From Aquificaceae bacterium (lineage in GTDB: Bacteria; Aquificota; Aquificia; Aquificales; Aquificaceae), in contig JALSHX010000250.1 in NCBI GenBank assembly GCA_026982025.1, forward strand, positions 1 to 10,511: a stretch of 10,511 nucleotides of DNA. Reading direction: 5' to 3'. The notes beneath the pieces were generated by a model. That model searched no databases and was not told the origin of the DNA. It saw only the letters and a program-made list of their open reading frames with translations. Position 1 is the stretch's first letter; every line of letters starts with the position of its first letter. This document shows, piece by piece, positions 1 through 8,273 of this stretch. The position numbers and the translations under genes are program-made.

Positions 1-1172
1 AGTTCGGCTTCGGAACTGCAGCTATGATAGCGGAAGGCTGTGTGATGGCAAGGGCATGCCACCTGAATACATGCCCCACCGGTGTGGCTACTCAGGACCC
101 AAAGTACAGGGCTAAATTCAAGGGCAAGGTGGAAAAGGTTATGGCATACTTCAGGGCGGTTGCCCGTGAGGTCAGAGAGATTCTCTCCCAGATGGGCTTC
201 AGAAGCCTTGACGAGATCATTGGAAGAACAGACCTCATAGAGCTTGTCACCTACCCCGAATTCCCGGGTTCAAGGAGAATAAAGGTAAAGGACCTTATTG
301 AAACCTATCCCGCTGATAAGCCAAGGCGTTGTTTCCTTGAGAGGAACGACAATCCCGCAGAAAACTTTAACGATGTTATCCTTGAAGAGGTCCTTCCTTA
401 CATTGAAAAGGGACAGCCCTTTGAAAAGGAGTACAGCATCAGAAACATCCACAGAACCATTCCCACCAAGCTCGCTTACCACATAGCACTCAGGTACAGG
501 GACGAGGGCCTTCCGGAGGATACCATAAGGCTCACCTTCCGCGGGACCGCAGGGCAAAGCTTTGGAGCCTTCAATCACAGGGGAATGACACTTCGCCTCA
601 TAGGGGACGCCAACGATTATGTAGCCAAAGGAATGTGGGGAGGAAAGATTATCTTGGTTCCTGAGGGAATAGCTCAAACCCACATGAGCGTTATTATGGG
701 TAATACCTGTCTGTACGGAGCAATTGGGGGTGAAATATACGCCGCAGGAAGAGCCGGTGAGAGGTTTGCTGTCAGGAACAGTGGTGCAGTTGCTGTGGTT
801 GAGGGAACCGGACACCACTGCTGTGAGTACATGACGGGAGGAATCGTTGTTTCCCTCGGAGATGTGGGCTACAATCTCGGCGGGGGAATGACCGGAGGGT
901 ATGCCTACATAATTGACGAGTCTGAGACCCTCGTCCACAAGCTCAACTACTCCTATGTTTACGCCAGAAGGCTGGTGGGAGATGAAGAGGTTGAGGAGCT
1001 TAGGAGCCTGATAGGGAGACATTTTGATCTTACCTCAAGTCCGAGGGCAAGGGAGATCCTTGAAAACTTTGAGCAGTATCTCCAGAAGTTCTGGAAGGTT
1101 ATCCCCCTTGAGCAGAGATCAAAGGACCCTTACAGTGACGCAAGCGAGAAGATAGAAACGCTCACCCGCTGA
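1..1172 (+). CDS. gltB: Glutamate synthase large subunit, C-terminal part (5' end outside window)
   Basis: This is the C-terminal 389 residues of the large subunit of glutamate synthase (GOGAT), the cytoplasmic enzyme that turns glutamine plus 2-oxoglutarate into two glutamates. The frame is open to the left edge (first full codon at position 3) and starts with FGFGTAAMIAEGC, the end of the FMN-binding synthase domain. Right after it is the C-x5-C-x4-C set (residues 13, 19 and 24 of the visible part) that binds the 3Fe-4S cluster in this family. From about residue 170 comes the glycine-rich beta-helix domain, with GTAGQSFGAF, GDANDYV, GERFAVRNSGA and CEYMTGG all recognisable. The stop is TGA at 1170-1172. 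The N-terminal glutaminase domain is not visible, so I cannot tell whether this is the full bacterial form or a split archaeal-type form. It is followed after 5 bases by a transporter gene on the same strand. Confidence 0.95.
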   Translation, partial: FGFGTAAMIAEGCVMARACHLNTCPTGVATQDPKYRAKFKGKVEKVMAYFRAVAREVREILSQMGFRSLDEIIGRTDLIELVTYPEFPGSRRIKVKDLIETYPADKPRRCFLERNDNPAENFNDVILEEVLPYIEKGQPFEKEYSIRNIHRTIPTKLAYHIALRYRDEGLPEDTIRLTFRGTAGQSFGAFNHRGMTLRLIGDANDYVAKGMWGGKIILVPEGIAQTHMSVIMGNTCLYGAIGGEIYAAGRAGERFAVRNSGAVAVVEGTGHHCCEYMTGGIVVSLGDVGYNLGGGMTGGYAYIIDESETLVHKLNYSYVYARRLVGDEEVEELRSLIGRHFDLTSSPRAREILENFEQYLQKFWKVIPLEQRSKDPYSDASEKIETLTR

Positions 1173-1177
1173 GTACA

Positions 1178-2305
1178 TTGCACAGAAAAGCAAGCTTCGC
1201 CCTCTTTGACTCGGGAGAAACAATACTCTCCGCCCTCGTCTTCTCAACATTCTTCCCCCTCTATATTACAAAGCACATATCAGCCGAAACTTACAGCCTC
1301 CTTTACGGTTTTTCCTTTCTCGGTTCGTTCTTTGTTGCCCTCCTTCTCGGGTGGATTGCGGACAGGCGCGGGCTTAGGAAACCCTTTTTTGTGTTTTTTT
1401 CACTCCTCACGGCCCTTATGAGCGGTGTTCTCGGAGCGTCCTACGGAATTCCATACCTTGCCCTTGCAGTTTTTTTAATTCTTGCAGTCTCCCACCAGCA
1501 GGCATTCGTTTTTTACAACACCCTCCTTTTGAATTTCAGAGCAAGGGGTGAAACTTCTGGATACGGAGTTGCGCTCGGGTATGTGGGATCAGCCATTTCC
1601 CTTTTACTTCTTGCAAAGTACCTGAAAGATCCCGAGGTATATTACGCAGTAGCTGTCTTGTTTCTGCTCCTGTCTTCTCCTGCAATGCTTACTCTTCCTA
1701 ATCCCGCATCCGGAGGAGATATAAGGCTTTCCGAAGTTTTAAAGGACAGAAAATTTATTTTCTTTATCGTATGCGTCCTTTCAATGACCGAGGTTGCAAA
1801 CACTCTCATTGCCATGATTGGGGTTTATCTGAGGGAGGTGTATTCCCTCAGGGATGAGCAAATTTATAGGGTAATAGGCCTCTCAGCTTTAGGAGGTGTT
1901 GCGGGCGGGGTTTTTTGGGGAAAGATGGCTGAGCTTACGGGGGTAAGGCGCGTTTTCCCTGCTGGCTTTGCTATGTGGTCGGTTCTTCTCTTTGCGCTCC
2001 CCTTTGTTCCCGAAAGTTTTATTCTGCTTTTGGGTCTGTGCTTCGGCTTTGCCCTATCACATCTGTGGACGACGGGACGGGTTTTTCTTCTTGAGCAATT
2101 CGGCCAAGAGACCGCTTCAATGAGGCTCTCCTTCCTCTCCTTAACAGAGAGGATTGCATCAACGACGGGATTGACCCTGTGGGCATTTCTCCTTCACATG
2201 ACCGATGGCAATTTCCGTCTTTCAGCTGGATTTATGGGAATTTTCCCGCTTCTGGGAGGGGTTCTGTACTTTACTAAGGTTTTTCCTCTTCGCAGGCTTT
2301 CCTGA
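1178..2305 (+). CDS. MFS transporter, UMF1/Atg22-like family
   Basis: A 375-residue, very hydrophobic inner-membrane protein. The N-terminus (ALFDSGETILSALVFSTFFP) matches the start typical of the UMF1/Atg22-like branch of the major facilitator superfamily. Residues 58-68 (GWIADRRGLRK) are the MFS loop 2-3 motif, and residues 127-141 (SGYGVALGYVGSAIS) match the conserved SGxGxAxGYxG stretch of the family. About ten to twelve membrane segments are likely; the protein is somewhat short for an MFS member. The substrate is unknown. The chosen start is TTG at 1178, because an in-frame stop at 1136-1138 leaves no ATG or GTG between it and the conserved N-terminus. No clear Shine-Dalgarno sequence precedes it, and the gltB stop is 5 bases upstream, so translation is probably coupled to gltB. 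The 3' end overlaps the opposing SulP gene by 32 bases. Confidence 0.85.
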   Translation: MHRKASFALFDSGETILSALVFSTFFPLYITKHISAETYSLLYGFSFLGSFFVALLLGWIADRRGLRKPFFVFFSLLTALMSGVLGASYGIPYLALAVFLILAVSHQQAFVFYNTLLLNFRARGETSGYGVALGYVGSAISLLLLAKYLKDPEVYYAVAVLFLLLSSPAMLTLPNPASGGDIRLSEVLKDRKFIFFIVCVLSMTEVANTLIAMIGVYLREVYSLRDEQIYRVIGLSALGGVAGGVFWGKMAELTGVRRVFPAGFAMWSVLLFALPFVPESFILLLGLCFGFALSHLWTTGRVFLLEQFGQETASMRLSFLSLTERIASTTGLTLWAFLLHMTDGNFRLSAGFMGIFPLLGGVLYFTKVFPLRRLS

Positions 2306-4367
2306 CGAACGCTAAAAGAGAGCTTGCAATTTCATCTGCTTTTTTGCCGAGCAGGGGATTGCCGTTTAGTATCTTAAAGCCCATCTTTCTGGCAAGCTGT
2401 CCGAGAGTGATCATTTTGCCGTTGACCGTCAGTATCTTGGTGGGTGTTATGTAAATCCTTCCCCTTTCATCTTCATAAAAGTCTTCCTTTACAAACTCAA
2501 ACATCCTCTTTCCCACGGCAATAAGTATTGAAGAGTCTCCGTCTCCTATGTATGTTTTAATGCCCGGTTCAGCGCTCAGCTCCGAGTAGATCTTCTTGAT
2601 GAGTCCCTTGTCTGGAGTTTTCAGCTTCACAAACTCCTTAACCTTATAACACTCGTCAAAGACCGCGTAGGGGCACTCCTCCTTGCAGTATCGGTGGTCT
2701 ATCAGCTCAAAGAGTTTTTGAATGACTGAACCCTTTGAGGGCACTACCCTGTCATCTCCGATTACTTCAAATATACCTGCCCTTGAGAGGATCTCTCTGA
2801 CGGGAGTTTTCAGATTTACGAAGTAAACACGGATTCCTTTTGACTCAAGTCCCTCAATAAACTCAGTGAGTATGTCAACAGCAGTTGCATCTATGTGATT
2901 TATTGACTCCCCGTCAATTATCAGAAACTTCAGGGAATCTTCCCTTCTCTTTATCTGCATCTCAACCGCTTCAATTATATGTTCCGCGTTGGCAAAGTAG
3001 AGGGATGCGTCAGGTCTAATGAAGAGAATTTGAGGACAGCCTGGAAGACCGAAGAGCTCCGAATTTACGAAGGTCCTCGTTTTTGGGTCCCTTGTGAGGA
3101 TAACGAGTCTCGGGTGCATGCTCCTCCAGAGGAATAGAACGAGGGAGAGGACTATACCGATGAAAATAGCGTAGTCGGGCTTCATTATGAATGAGGAGGC
3201 AAAGGTCACTATGGCAACCATTCCGTCGTGGGGATTTGTTTTGTATAGCTGAACAAAAGCTTTGGGTTTGACTATTCCTATTACCGCAACTATTACTATT
3301 GCGGCGAGAACTGCGCGGGGGAGGTTGTATAAAAGGGGAGCGAGGAAGAAGAGGGTAACGATAACAAAAACGCTGGTAAAAACGCTTGATAAACCGGTCT
3401 TGGCACCTGCAAGAAAGTTAACCGCACTTCTTGAAAAGGACCCGCTGACGGGATATCCCTTTATAAATGAGTTAACGAGGTTGGCAAGTCCCTGTCCCAC
3501 CAGCTCCTGATCAACATCAAGTTTGAACTTAGTTTGTGCAGCCATGGTTTTGGCTATTGCGTAGGCTTCCATGAAACCTATGATGGCAATTACTATTCCC
3601 TGACCCATAAGTTCGTCCACGATGTCAAGGTCAATATCAGGAAGGGAGGGCTTGGGAAGTCCGGAGGGTATATTGCCTACAAGCTTGACCCCCATCTCTC
3701 CAAGACCCATGTAGTATGCGGTCAGGGTTGACACCACTACAGCTATCAGTGCTCCGGGAAAGAGGGGGTGGATTCTTCTGGCAAGTAGGATAAATACTAT
3801 TGAAGCTATTCCTATGAGTGCTGTGTATGGGTGAACCTGAGGGAGGTTCTTGCCTATTTCAATAAAGTTTTTAAAGACGAACTCGTGCTTGGTGATTTCT
3901 ATACCCAGGAGGTGGGGAATCTGGGTTGAGGCTATTATTATTGCCGCGGCGTTGGAAAAGCCTATAACTACAGCGTGTGATACAAAGTTCATTATAAAGC
4001 CGAGCCTGAATATTCCCAGAGCGAGCTGAAATATTCCCACAAGGAGTGCGAGAATTGCGGCGAGTGTAATGAACTCCTCGGTTTCCGGCTGTGCAATGGG
4101 CATGAGTGAAGTGAATACAAGAAGACTTACTATCGCAACGGGTCCCGTCTGAAGCTGGGGTGAACTGCCCCAGAGAGCGGCAATGGCGGGAGCAAGTGCC
4201 GAGGCGTAAAGTCCTATGACGGGAGGGAGACCCGCCAGCATGGCGTAAGCCATAGATTGGGGGACAAGAACCACCGCAACGGTTAGCCCGCTTGAAAAAT
4301 CTCTCAAGAAGGAGTTTGCGTTGTAGTGTCTTATCCAGTTTAAGAAGGGCAGAAGCCTCCCTACCAT
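2274..4367 (-). CDS. SulP-family anion transporter with STAS domain and extra C-terminal domain
   Basis: A 697-residue SulP (SLC26-type) transporter for an anion such as sulfate or bicarbonate. The membrane part spans about residues 20-415, with family motifs LVPQSMAYAMLAGLPP (34-49), QTGPVA (73-78) and QELVGQGLAN followed by GSFSRSAVN (287-317). A STAS domain covers about 445-555 and includes IDGESINHIDATAVDIL (484-500). Next is H-x2-C-x3-C-x7-C (cysteines 561, 565, 573), shared with the neighbouring paralogue. Residues about 580-697 form an additional charged domain that I do not recognise and that the paralogue lacks. The start is ATG, 15 bases after the stop of the upstream SulP gene; AGGCGG lies directly against the ATG, a poor spacing for a ribosome site. 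The N-terminus aligns with that of the paralogue, which supports this start. The ion transported cannot be decided from sequence. Confidence 0.92.
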   Translation of the reverse strand: MVGRLLPFLNWIRHYNANSFLRDFSSGLTVAVVLVPQSMAYAMLAGLPPVIGLYASALAPAIAALWGSSPQLQTGPVAIVSLLVFTSLMPIAQPETEEFITLAAILALLVGIFQLALGIFRLGFIMNFVSHAVVIGFSNAAAIIIASTQIPHLLGIEITKHEFVFKNFIEIGKNLPQVHPYTALIGIASIVFILLARRIHPLFPGALIAVVVSTLTAYYMGLGEMGVKLVGNIPSGLPKPSLPDIDLDIVDELMGQGIVIAIIGFMEAYAIAKTMAAQTKFKLDVDQELVGQGLANLVNSFIKGYPVSGSFSRSAVNFLAGAKTGLSSVFTSVFVIVTLFFLAPLLYNLPRAVLAAIVIVAVIGIVKPKAFVQLYKTNPHDGMVAIVTFASSFIMKPDYAIFIGIVLSLVLFLWRSMHPRLVILTRDPKTRTFVNSELFGLPGCPQILFIRPDASLYFANAEHIIEAVEMQIKRREDSLKFLIIDGESINHIDATAVDILTEFIEGLESKGIRVYFVNLKTPVREILSRAGIFEVIGDDRVVPSKGSVIQKLFELIDHRYCKEECPYAVFDECYKVKEFVKLKTPDKGLIKKIYSELSAEPGIKTYIGDGDSSILIAVGKRMFEFVKEDFYEDERGRIYITPTKILTVNGKMITLGQLARKMGFKILNGNPLLGKKADEIASSLLAFVRKACEEEKP

Positions 4368-4382
4368 CCGCCTACAATTTTA

Positions 4383-6155
4383 TCACTTCACGGCGGCACC
4401 CTCTTTAACCGTCAGGCACTCGCGAAAGACCACCTTGTCGCAAACCTTTGCACAGAACTCGTGGTCAATCTTACCGAAGAGCTCAACGATTGACTGTCCT
4501 TTGGAGTCAAAAACGAGATTGCTTTTAACGACTTTATCAAAGCCTGCGTTTTCAAGAAGGGGATAAACATCACAACCGATATTTGCGAACGCCATTTCAA
4601 TACCGAGGTCCCTTAAGGTTCTAATAAGTCTTATAACCGTTTCACTTCCCGTCGCATCAATGTAGTTAACTGCCTCCATGTCAAGAAGGACATACTTTAG
4701 CCCCCACTTGAGTCTATCCCTTGCTTTTTCAAGAATGTAGTCGTAAACATACTGAGCGTTTCCGAAGTAGATGGACATGTTTGGTCTTATGTACAGGATC
4801 TGTGGACACTCGGGAAGATTTCTCTTCTCCGCATTGACGAAGGTGCCGGATTCGGGCTCCCTTGACAAAACCACTATTCTCGGGTACATGGTTCTGTAAA
4901 CGAAGGTTCCCAGAGAAAGCATTACGCCGAGGGTAATGGCGACCCAGAGGTCCATGAAAAAGACCGAGGCAAAGGTGAGTCCCGCCACAGCACCGTCCGT
5001 TTTATTGATTTTGTAAAGCTTCCAGATGTCCTGGGGGCGGATCAGGTTGATTACCGCCGATAAAACGATGGCGGAGAGGGTAGCCTTGGGAAGATAGTAA
5101 AAGGCGGGTGCGAGAAGAAAAAGGGTTACTCCCACGAGCAGACCCGTAACCACGCTGGCAAGGGGGGACTTGGCACCCAGAGCGTAATTGAGCGAGGACC
5201 GGGAAAAGGAACCCCCCGCGGGAAAGCCCTTGAATAAGGCAACGGCAACATTGGCAAGACCCTGACCGATAAGCTCCTGATTAGGATTCCACCTGTCTCC
5301 CGTCTTTATTGCAAGGGTTTTCGCTATTGCTACCGCCTCAATCAGCCCGAAGAAGGCAACAACAAGAGCACCTCCCCACATTTTGCTCATAGTTTGAAGG
5401 TCTAAAGGCGGCATTGTTGGGTCGGGCAATCCCTGAGGGACGGTTCCCACTATGGAAACGCCTTTTTCCTGCAGCTTGAAGAGGAAGGTGATCACAGATG
5501 TTACAACCACCGCTATCAGGGCACCGGGAAGGTATTTGCTGATTTTTCTTGAACCCCATATCAGAGCGTAGGCGAGGATACCAATAAGCAGGGTGTAAGG
5601 GTTGGTCAGTTCAAGCTTTTTTGCGATGTCTGCGAGAATTGTAAAAATGTGGGTTGTGTTAACTACCTGAAATCCCAGAAGGTGCTTAAACTGAGAAAGG
5701 GCAATGACGAGGGCACCGGCGGCTGTAAATCCTATAACCACCGAGTTTGAAATTAGCTCAACTATGAATCCGAGCTTAAAGGCTCCAACGCCGATTCTGA
5801 CTATCCCCACCATAAGGGCGAGAAGACCCATGTAAGCTATCCACTGGTCTGACCTCGGTTCAAGGTTGAGGCCGTAAAGAACAGATGCGGAGAGGAGGCA
5901 GGTCATTGCAACGGGTCCCGTTCCCAGAAACCTTGAGCTACCGAAGACCGCGGCGATTATAGTTGCTATGAAAGCGGTATAAAGACCGGTTATTGGTGGC
6001 ATGCCCGCAAGGAGGGCGTAAGCCATAGCCTGAGGGACATAAACTGCTGCAACTGTAATTCCCGCAATAAGATCCCGTGACAGAGAGTCCTTTCCATACT
6101 CCCTGAACCAGGCAAAAAAAGGGAGTCCGGGAATTGATATTGAACCAATTGTCAT
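4383..6155 (-). CDS. SulP-family anion transporter with STAS domain
   Basis: A 590-residue SulP transporter and first gene of a two-gene operon with a paralogue just downstream. The membrane domain (about residues 25-420) shows YVPQAMAYALLAGMPP (39-54), GTGPVA (78-83), NQELIGQGLAN (292-302) and GGSFSRSSLN (314-323). The STAS domain lies at about 450-560, with LDMEAVNYIDATG (491-503) at the position that is phosphorylated on serine in SpoIIAA-like anti-anti-sigma factors; here the residues are Ala-Thr. The C-terminus has the same H-x2-C-x3-C-x7-C motif (cysteines 568, 572, 580) as its neighbour, then ends. The start is ATG at 6153-6155, the only sensible one before the conserved N-terminus. 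It has no Shine-Dalgarno sequence, and the promoter -10 box is 11 bases upstream. Sulfate and bicarbonate are both plausible substrates for the family; the sequence does not decide between them. Confidence 0.92.
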   Translation of the reverse strand: MTIGSISIPGLPFFAWFREYGKDSLSRDLIAGITVAAVYVPQAMAYALLAGMPPITGLYTAFIATIIAAVFGSSRFLGTGPVAMTCLLSASVLYGLNLEPRSDQWIAYMGLLALMVGIVRIGVGAFKLGFIVELISNSVVIGFTAAGALVIALSQFKHLLGFQVVNTTHIFTILADIAKKLELTNPYTLLIGILAYALIWGSRKISKYLPGALIAVVVTSVITFLFKLQEKGVSIVGTVPQGLPDPTMPPLDLQTMSKMWGGALVVAFFGLIEAVAIAKTLAIKTGDRWNPNQELIGQGLANVAVALFKGFPAGGSFSRSSLNYALGAKSPLASVVTGLLVGVTLFLLAPAFYYLPKATLSAIVLSAVINLIRPQDIWKLYKINKTDGAVAGLTFASVFFMDLWVAITLGVMLSLGTFVYRTMYPRIVVLSREPESGTFVNAEKRNLPECPQILYIRPNMSIYFGNAQYVYDYILEKARDRLKWGLKYVLLDMEAVNYIDATGSETVIRLIRTLRDLGIEMAFANIGCDVYPLLENAGFDKVVKSNLVFDSKGQSIVELFGKIDHEFCAKVCDKVVFRECLTVKEGAAVK

Positions 6156-6160
6156 TGGTT
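6143..6160. repeat. Perfect inverted repeat across the SulP start codon
   Basis: AACCAAT, four bases, then ATTGGTT: perfect 7-bp arms around TGTC. On the - strand the arms enclose the ATG of the first SulP gene (6153-6155), whose A and T are in the stem and G at the edge of the loop. It could be an operator next to the promoter or an mRNA hairpin that hides the start codon. Confidence 0.5.
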
Positions 6161-6166
6161 TTTTTA

Positions 6167-6175
6167 ATTATATCA
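6167..6175 (-). promoter_or_regulatory. Extended -10 promoter for the SulP operon
   Basis: The - strand reads TGATATAAT, a TGn extended -10 with a consensus TATAAT. No good -35 box is seen; its place would fall in the groEL terminator hairpin. Only 11 bases separate the TATAAT from the ATG, so transcription should start about 5 bases before the start codon, giving a nearly leaderless mRNA. Confidence 0.55.
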
Positions 6176-6179
6176 CAAT

Positions 6180-6205
6180 AAAAAAGGGCGCCATGTGGCG
6201 CCCTT
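6180..6205 (-). terminator. Intrinsic terminator of groES-groEL
   Basis: On the - strand, 27 bases after the groEL stop, AAGGGCGCC and GGCGCCCTT form a perfect 9-bp stem around an ACAT loop, followed by a T run (six T, the first two being the end of the stem). The other strand has no T run of note, so it should work mainly for groESL. Confidence 0.85.
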
Positions 6206-6231
6206 ATAGCAGGCGGGAAGGAGATAGGGAA

Positions 6232-7872
6232 TCAGTCAAGATCGGGCATGTCGGTGGGGGTCATGTCCTTTTTCTTTTCCGGTTCGGGAAGGTCGGCTAT
6301 GAGTGCCTCCGCTGTTAGCATTGTTCCTGCAACGGAGGCGGCGTTTTCAATTGCCGTTCTGACAACCTTTGTGGGATCTATGATCCCTGACTCCATCATG
6401 TCAACATAGTCTCCCGCCGCCGCGTTGAATCCCCAGTTCTTGCCCTTCTCTTTTCCGAGCTCAATGACCTTTTCAAGGACGACGAATCCCTCAAAGCCCG
6501 CGTTGTATGCTATCTGCCTGAGGGGAGTTCTGCACGCCTTCCTGATTATGTCAATTCCGAGCTTCTGGTCTTCATTGTCGGCTTCAACTCCATCAAGGGT
6601 TTCCGATGCCCTGACAAGCGCGACTCCACCTCCGGGGACAATGCCCTCTTCAACTGCAGCCTTCGTTGCGTGGACCGCGTCTTCAACCCTCGCTTTCTTT
6701 TCCTTAAGCTCCGCTTCCGTTGCTGCTCCTACCCTTATAACCGCAACGCCTCCGGAAAGCTTGGCGAGCCTCTCCTGGAGCTTTTCCCTGTCGTAGTCGG
6801 AGGTGGTTTCCTGAATCTGCTTTTTGATCTGCTCTATCCTTGCCTTAATCTGGGCTTCTTCTCCCTTTCCGCCCACTATGGTAGTGTTCTCCTTGTCAAC
6901 GATTACTTTGTCCGCTCTTCCGAGCATGTCAAGGGTTACTGATTCAAGCTTGATACCGAGGTCCTCCATTATTGCCTGTCCGCCCGTCAGGATGGCTATA
7001 TCCTGCAGGTAATCCTTCCTTCTCTGACCGAAACCGGGAGCCTTGACCGCCACAGCCTTGAGAACACCCTTGATGTGGTTGACCACGAGGGTGGCGAGTG
7101 CTTCTCCCTCAACATCTTCAGCTATTACAACAAGAGGCTTTCCTGCCCTGACAACATGCTCAAGGACAGGGAGAAGGTCCTTAACATTGGATATCTTCTT
7201 CTCGTAAATGAGGATGTAGGGTTCCTCAAGTACGCACTGCATTTTGTCGGGATCGGTTACGAAGTAGGGTGAAAGGTATCCTCTGTCAAACTGCATACCC
7301 TGAACCGTCTCAAGGGTGGTTTCGGCGGACTTGGACTCCTCAACGGTTATAACGCCGTCCTTACCTACCGCCTCCATGGCATCTGCAATAATTTTTCCGA
7401 TTTCCGGGTCGTTGTTGGCGGATATGGTTGCAACCTGCTCAATGTCCGTTCTTCCCTTAACGTCCACCGAAAGAGCCTTAATCTCGTCAACCACCTTCTT
7501 AACAGCCCTGTCAATGCCTCTCTTGACGTCCATGGGGTTTGCACCGCTTGCGACCGCTTTTAGACCTTCGTGGAATATTGCCTGAGCAAGAATGGTTGCG
7601 GTGGTGGTACCGTCCCCTGCGACATCAGAAGTTTTGGATGCGACCTCCTTCACCAGCTGGGCACCGATGTTTTCGTAGTTGTCCTTTAGTTCAATCTCTT
7701 TCGCAACGGTGACCCCGTCCTTGGTGACGACGGGTGTACCCCAGCTCTTTGCGAGAATTACCTCTCTACCCCTCGGTCCGAGGGTCACCTTAACCGCGTT
7801 GGCAAGTTTGTCAACACCAGACTTGAGCTTTGACCTTGCCTCTTCACTATAAATAATTCCTTTTGCCGCCAT
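6232..7872 (-). CDS. groEL: Chaperonin GroEL (60 kDa, Hsp60)
   Basis: The 546-residue GroEL subunit, which forms the double-ring cytoplasmic chamber that folds proteins using ATP together with GroES. The nucleotide-site residues fall at the same numbers as in E. coli: Asp52 (in [10 protein letters not shown]), Asp87 (in GDGTTTAT) and Asp398 (in [16 protein letters not shown]), and GGGVAL follows at 414-419. Equatorial, intermediate and apical segments are all present without gaps. The start is ATG at 7870-7872, because AAGGAGG lies 8 bases upstream; a GTG nine bases further upstream overlaps that ribosome site and is unlikely. The C-terminal tail ends [14 protein letters not shown] and lacks the usual GGM repeats. 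It is the second gene of the groES-groEL operon, 22 bases after groES. The sequence is closest, from memory, to Aquificales GroEL. Confidence 0.98.
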   Translation of the reverse strand: MAAKGIIYSEEARSKLKSGVDKLANAVKVTLGPRGREVILAKSWGTPVVTKDGVTVAKEIELKDNYENIGAQLVKEVASKTSDVAGDGTTTATILAQAIFHEGLKAVASGANPMDVKRGIDRAVKKVVDEIKALSVDVKGRTDIEQVATISANNDPEIGKIIADAMEAVGKDGVITVEESKSAETTLETVQGMQFDRGYLSPYFVTDPDKMQCVLEEPYILIYEKKISNVKDLLPVLEHVVRAGKPLVVIAEDVEGEALATLVVNHIKGVLKAVAVKAPGFGQRRKDYLQDIAILTGGQAIMEDLGIKLESVTLDMLGRADKVIVDKENTTIVGGKGEEAQIKARIEQIKKQIQETTSDYDREKLQERLAKLSGGVAVIRVGAATEAELKEKKARVEDAVHATKAAVEEGIVPGGGVALVRASETLDGVEADNEDQKLGIDIIRKACRTPLRQIAYNAGFEGFVVLEKVIELGKEKGKNWGFNAAAGDYVDMMESGIIDPTKVVRTAIENAASVAGTMLTAEALIADLPEPEKKKDMTPTDMPDLD

Positions 7873-7880
7873 TTTGCCCA

Positions 7881-7887
7881 CCTCCTT
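7881..7887 (-). promoter_or_regulatory. Ribosome binding site of groEL
   Basis: The - strand has AAGGAGG ending 8 bases before the ATG at 7872. It overlaps the alternative GTG at 7879-7881, which decides the start in favour of the ATG and the N-terminus [10 protein letters not shown]. Confidence 0.8.
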
Positions 7888-7894
7888 TTAGTTT

Positions 7895-8206
7895 TTAGGC
7901 TGTAACCTTGGCATCCTCAACAACTGCGAGCACCTCGTCTTCGGACATAACGAGGTACTGCTCACCGTCAAGCTCCACTTCCGTTCCCGCGTACTTGTTG
8001 AAGAGAACCACATCGCCTTCCTTGACTTTGAGAGGTTTGATCTCACCGTTATTGAGAAGTTTGCCTTCACCCACCGCGATCACCTCGCCCATCTGGGGCT
8101 TTTCCTTGGCGGTGTCGGGAATGATAATCCCCGAAGGCGTCTTCTGCTCCTGCTCCTCAAATCGCCTCACCACTATCTTATCGTAAAGTGGCTTCAGCTT
8201 TGCCAT
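7895..8206 (-). CDS. groES: Co-chaperonin GroES (10 kDa, Hsp10)
   Basis: A 103-residue GroES, the heptameric lid that caps GroEL and encloses the folding substrate in the cytoplasm. It opens with [12 protein letters not shown], the family's first strand. The mobile loop at about residues 17-34 carries SGIII (25-29) where the E. coli protein has GGIVL, the part that contacts GroEL. The core [12 protein letters not shown] and the [16 protein letters not shown] segment are both present. Length is close to the usual 95-100 residues. The ATG at 8204-8206 has a strong AAGGAGG site 7 bases upstream and lies 38 bases after a consensus -10 box, so groES is the first gene of the operon. Confidence 0.97.
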   Translation of the reverse strand: MAKLKPLYDKIVVRRFEEQEQKTPSGIIIPDTAKEKPQMGEVIAVGEGKLLNNGEIKPLKVKEGDVVLFNKYAGTEVELDGEQYLVMSEDEVLAVVEDAKVTA

Positions 8207-8244
8207 CTTCCTACCTCCTTCCGGATTTTTTATTGCAGTAAAAA

Positions 8245-8273
8245 ATTATATTAACGAATATCCCCGTTGTCAA
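8245..8273 (-). promoter_or_regulatory. Consensus sigma-70-type promoter of groES-groEL
   Basis: The - strand carries TTGACA (8268-8273), a 17-base spacer and TATAAT (8245-8250), a full consensus match at both boxes with ideal spacing. The expected transcript start is near 8238, giving a leader of about 30 bases before the groES ATG. A heat-shock-sigma-like or CIRCE sequence is not seen. Confidence 0.85.

Noticed and set aside
270..1022. Long open frame (250 codons) on the - strand
   Set aside because: It lies fully opposite gltB, whose domains are conserved along this whole stretch; the product has no family features.
6425..6796. Open frame on the + strand opposite groEL
   Set aside because: Low-complexity Ser/Pro/Ala translation, typical of the reverse of a conserved gene; no ribosome site.
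7873..7881. GTG start for groEL giving MGKMAAKG
   Set aside because: The GTG overlaps the AAGGAGG ribosome site that is correctly spaced for the ATG at 7872, and GroEL proteins start MAAK.
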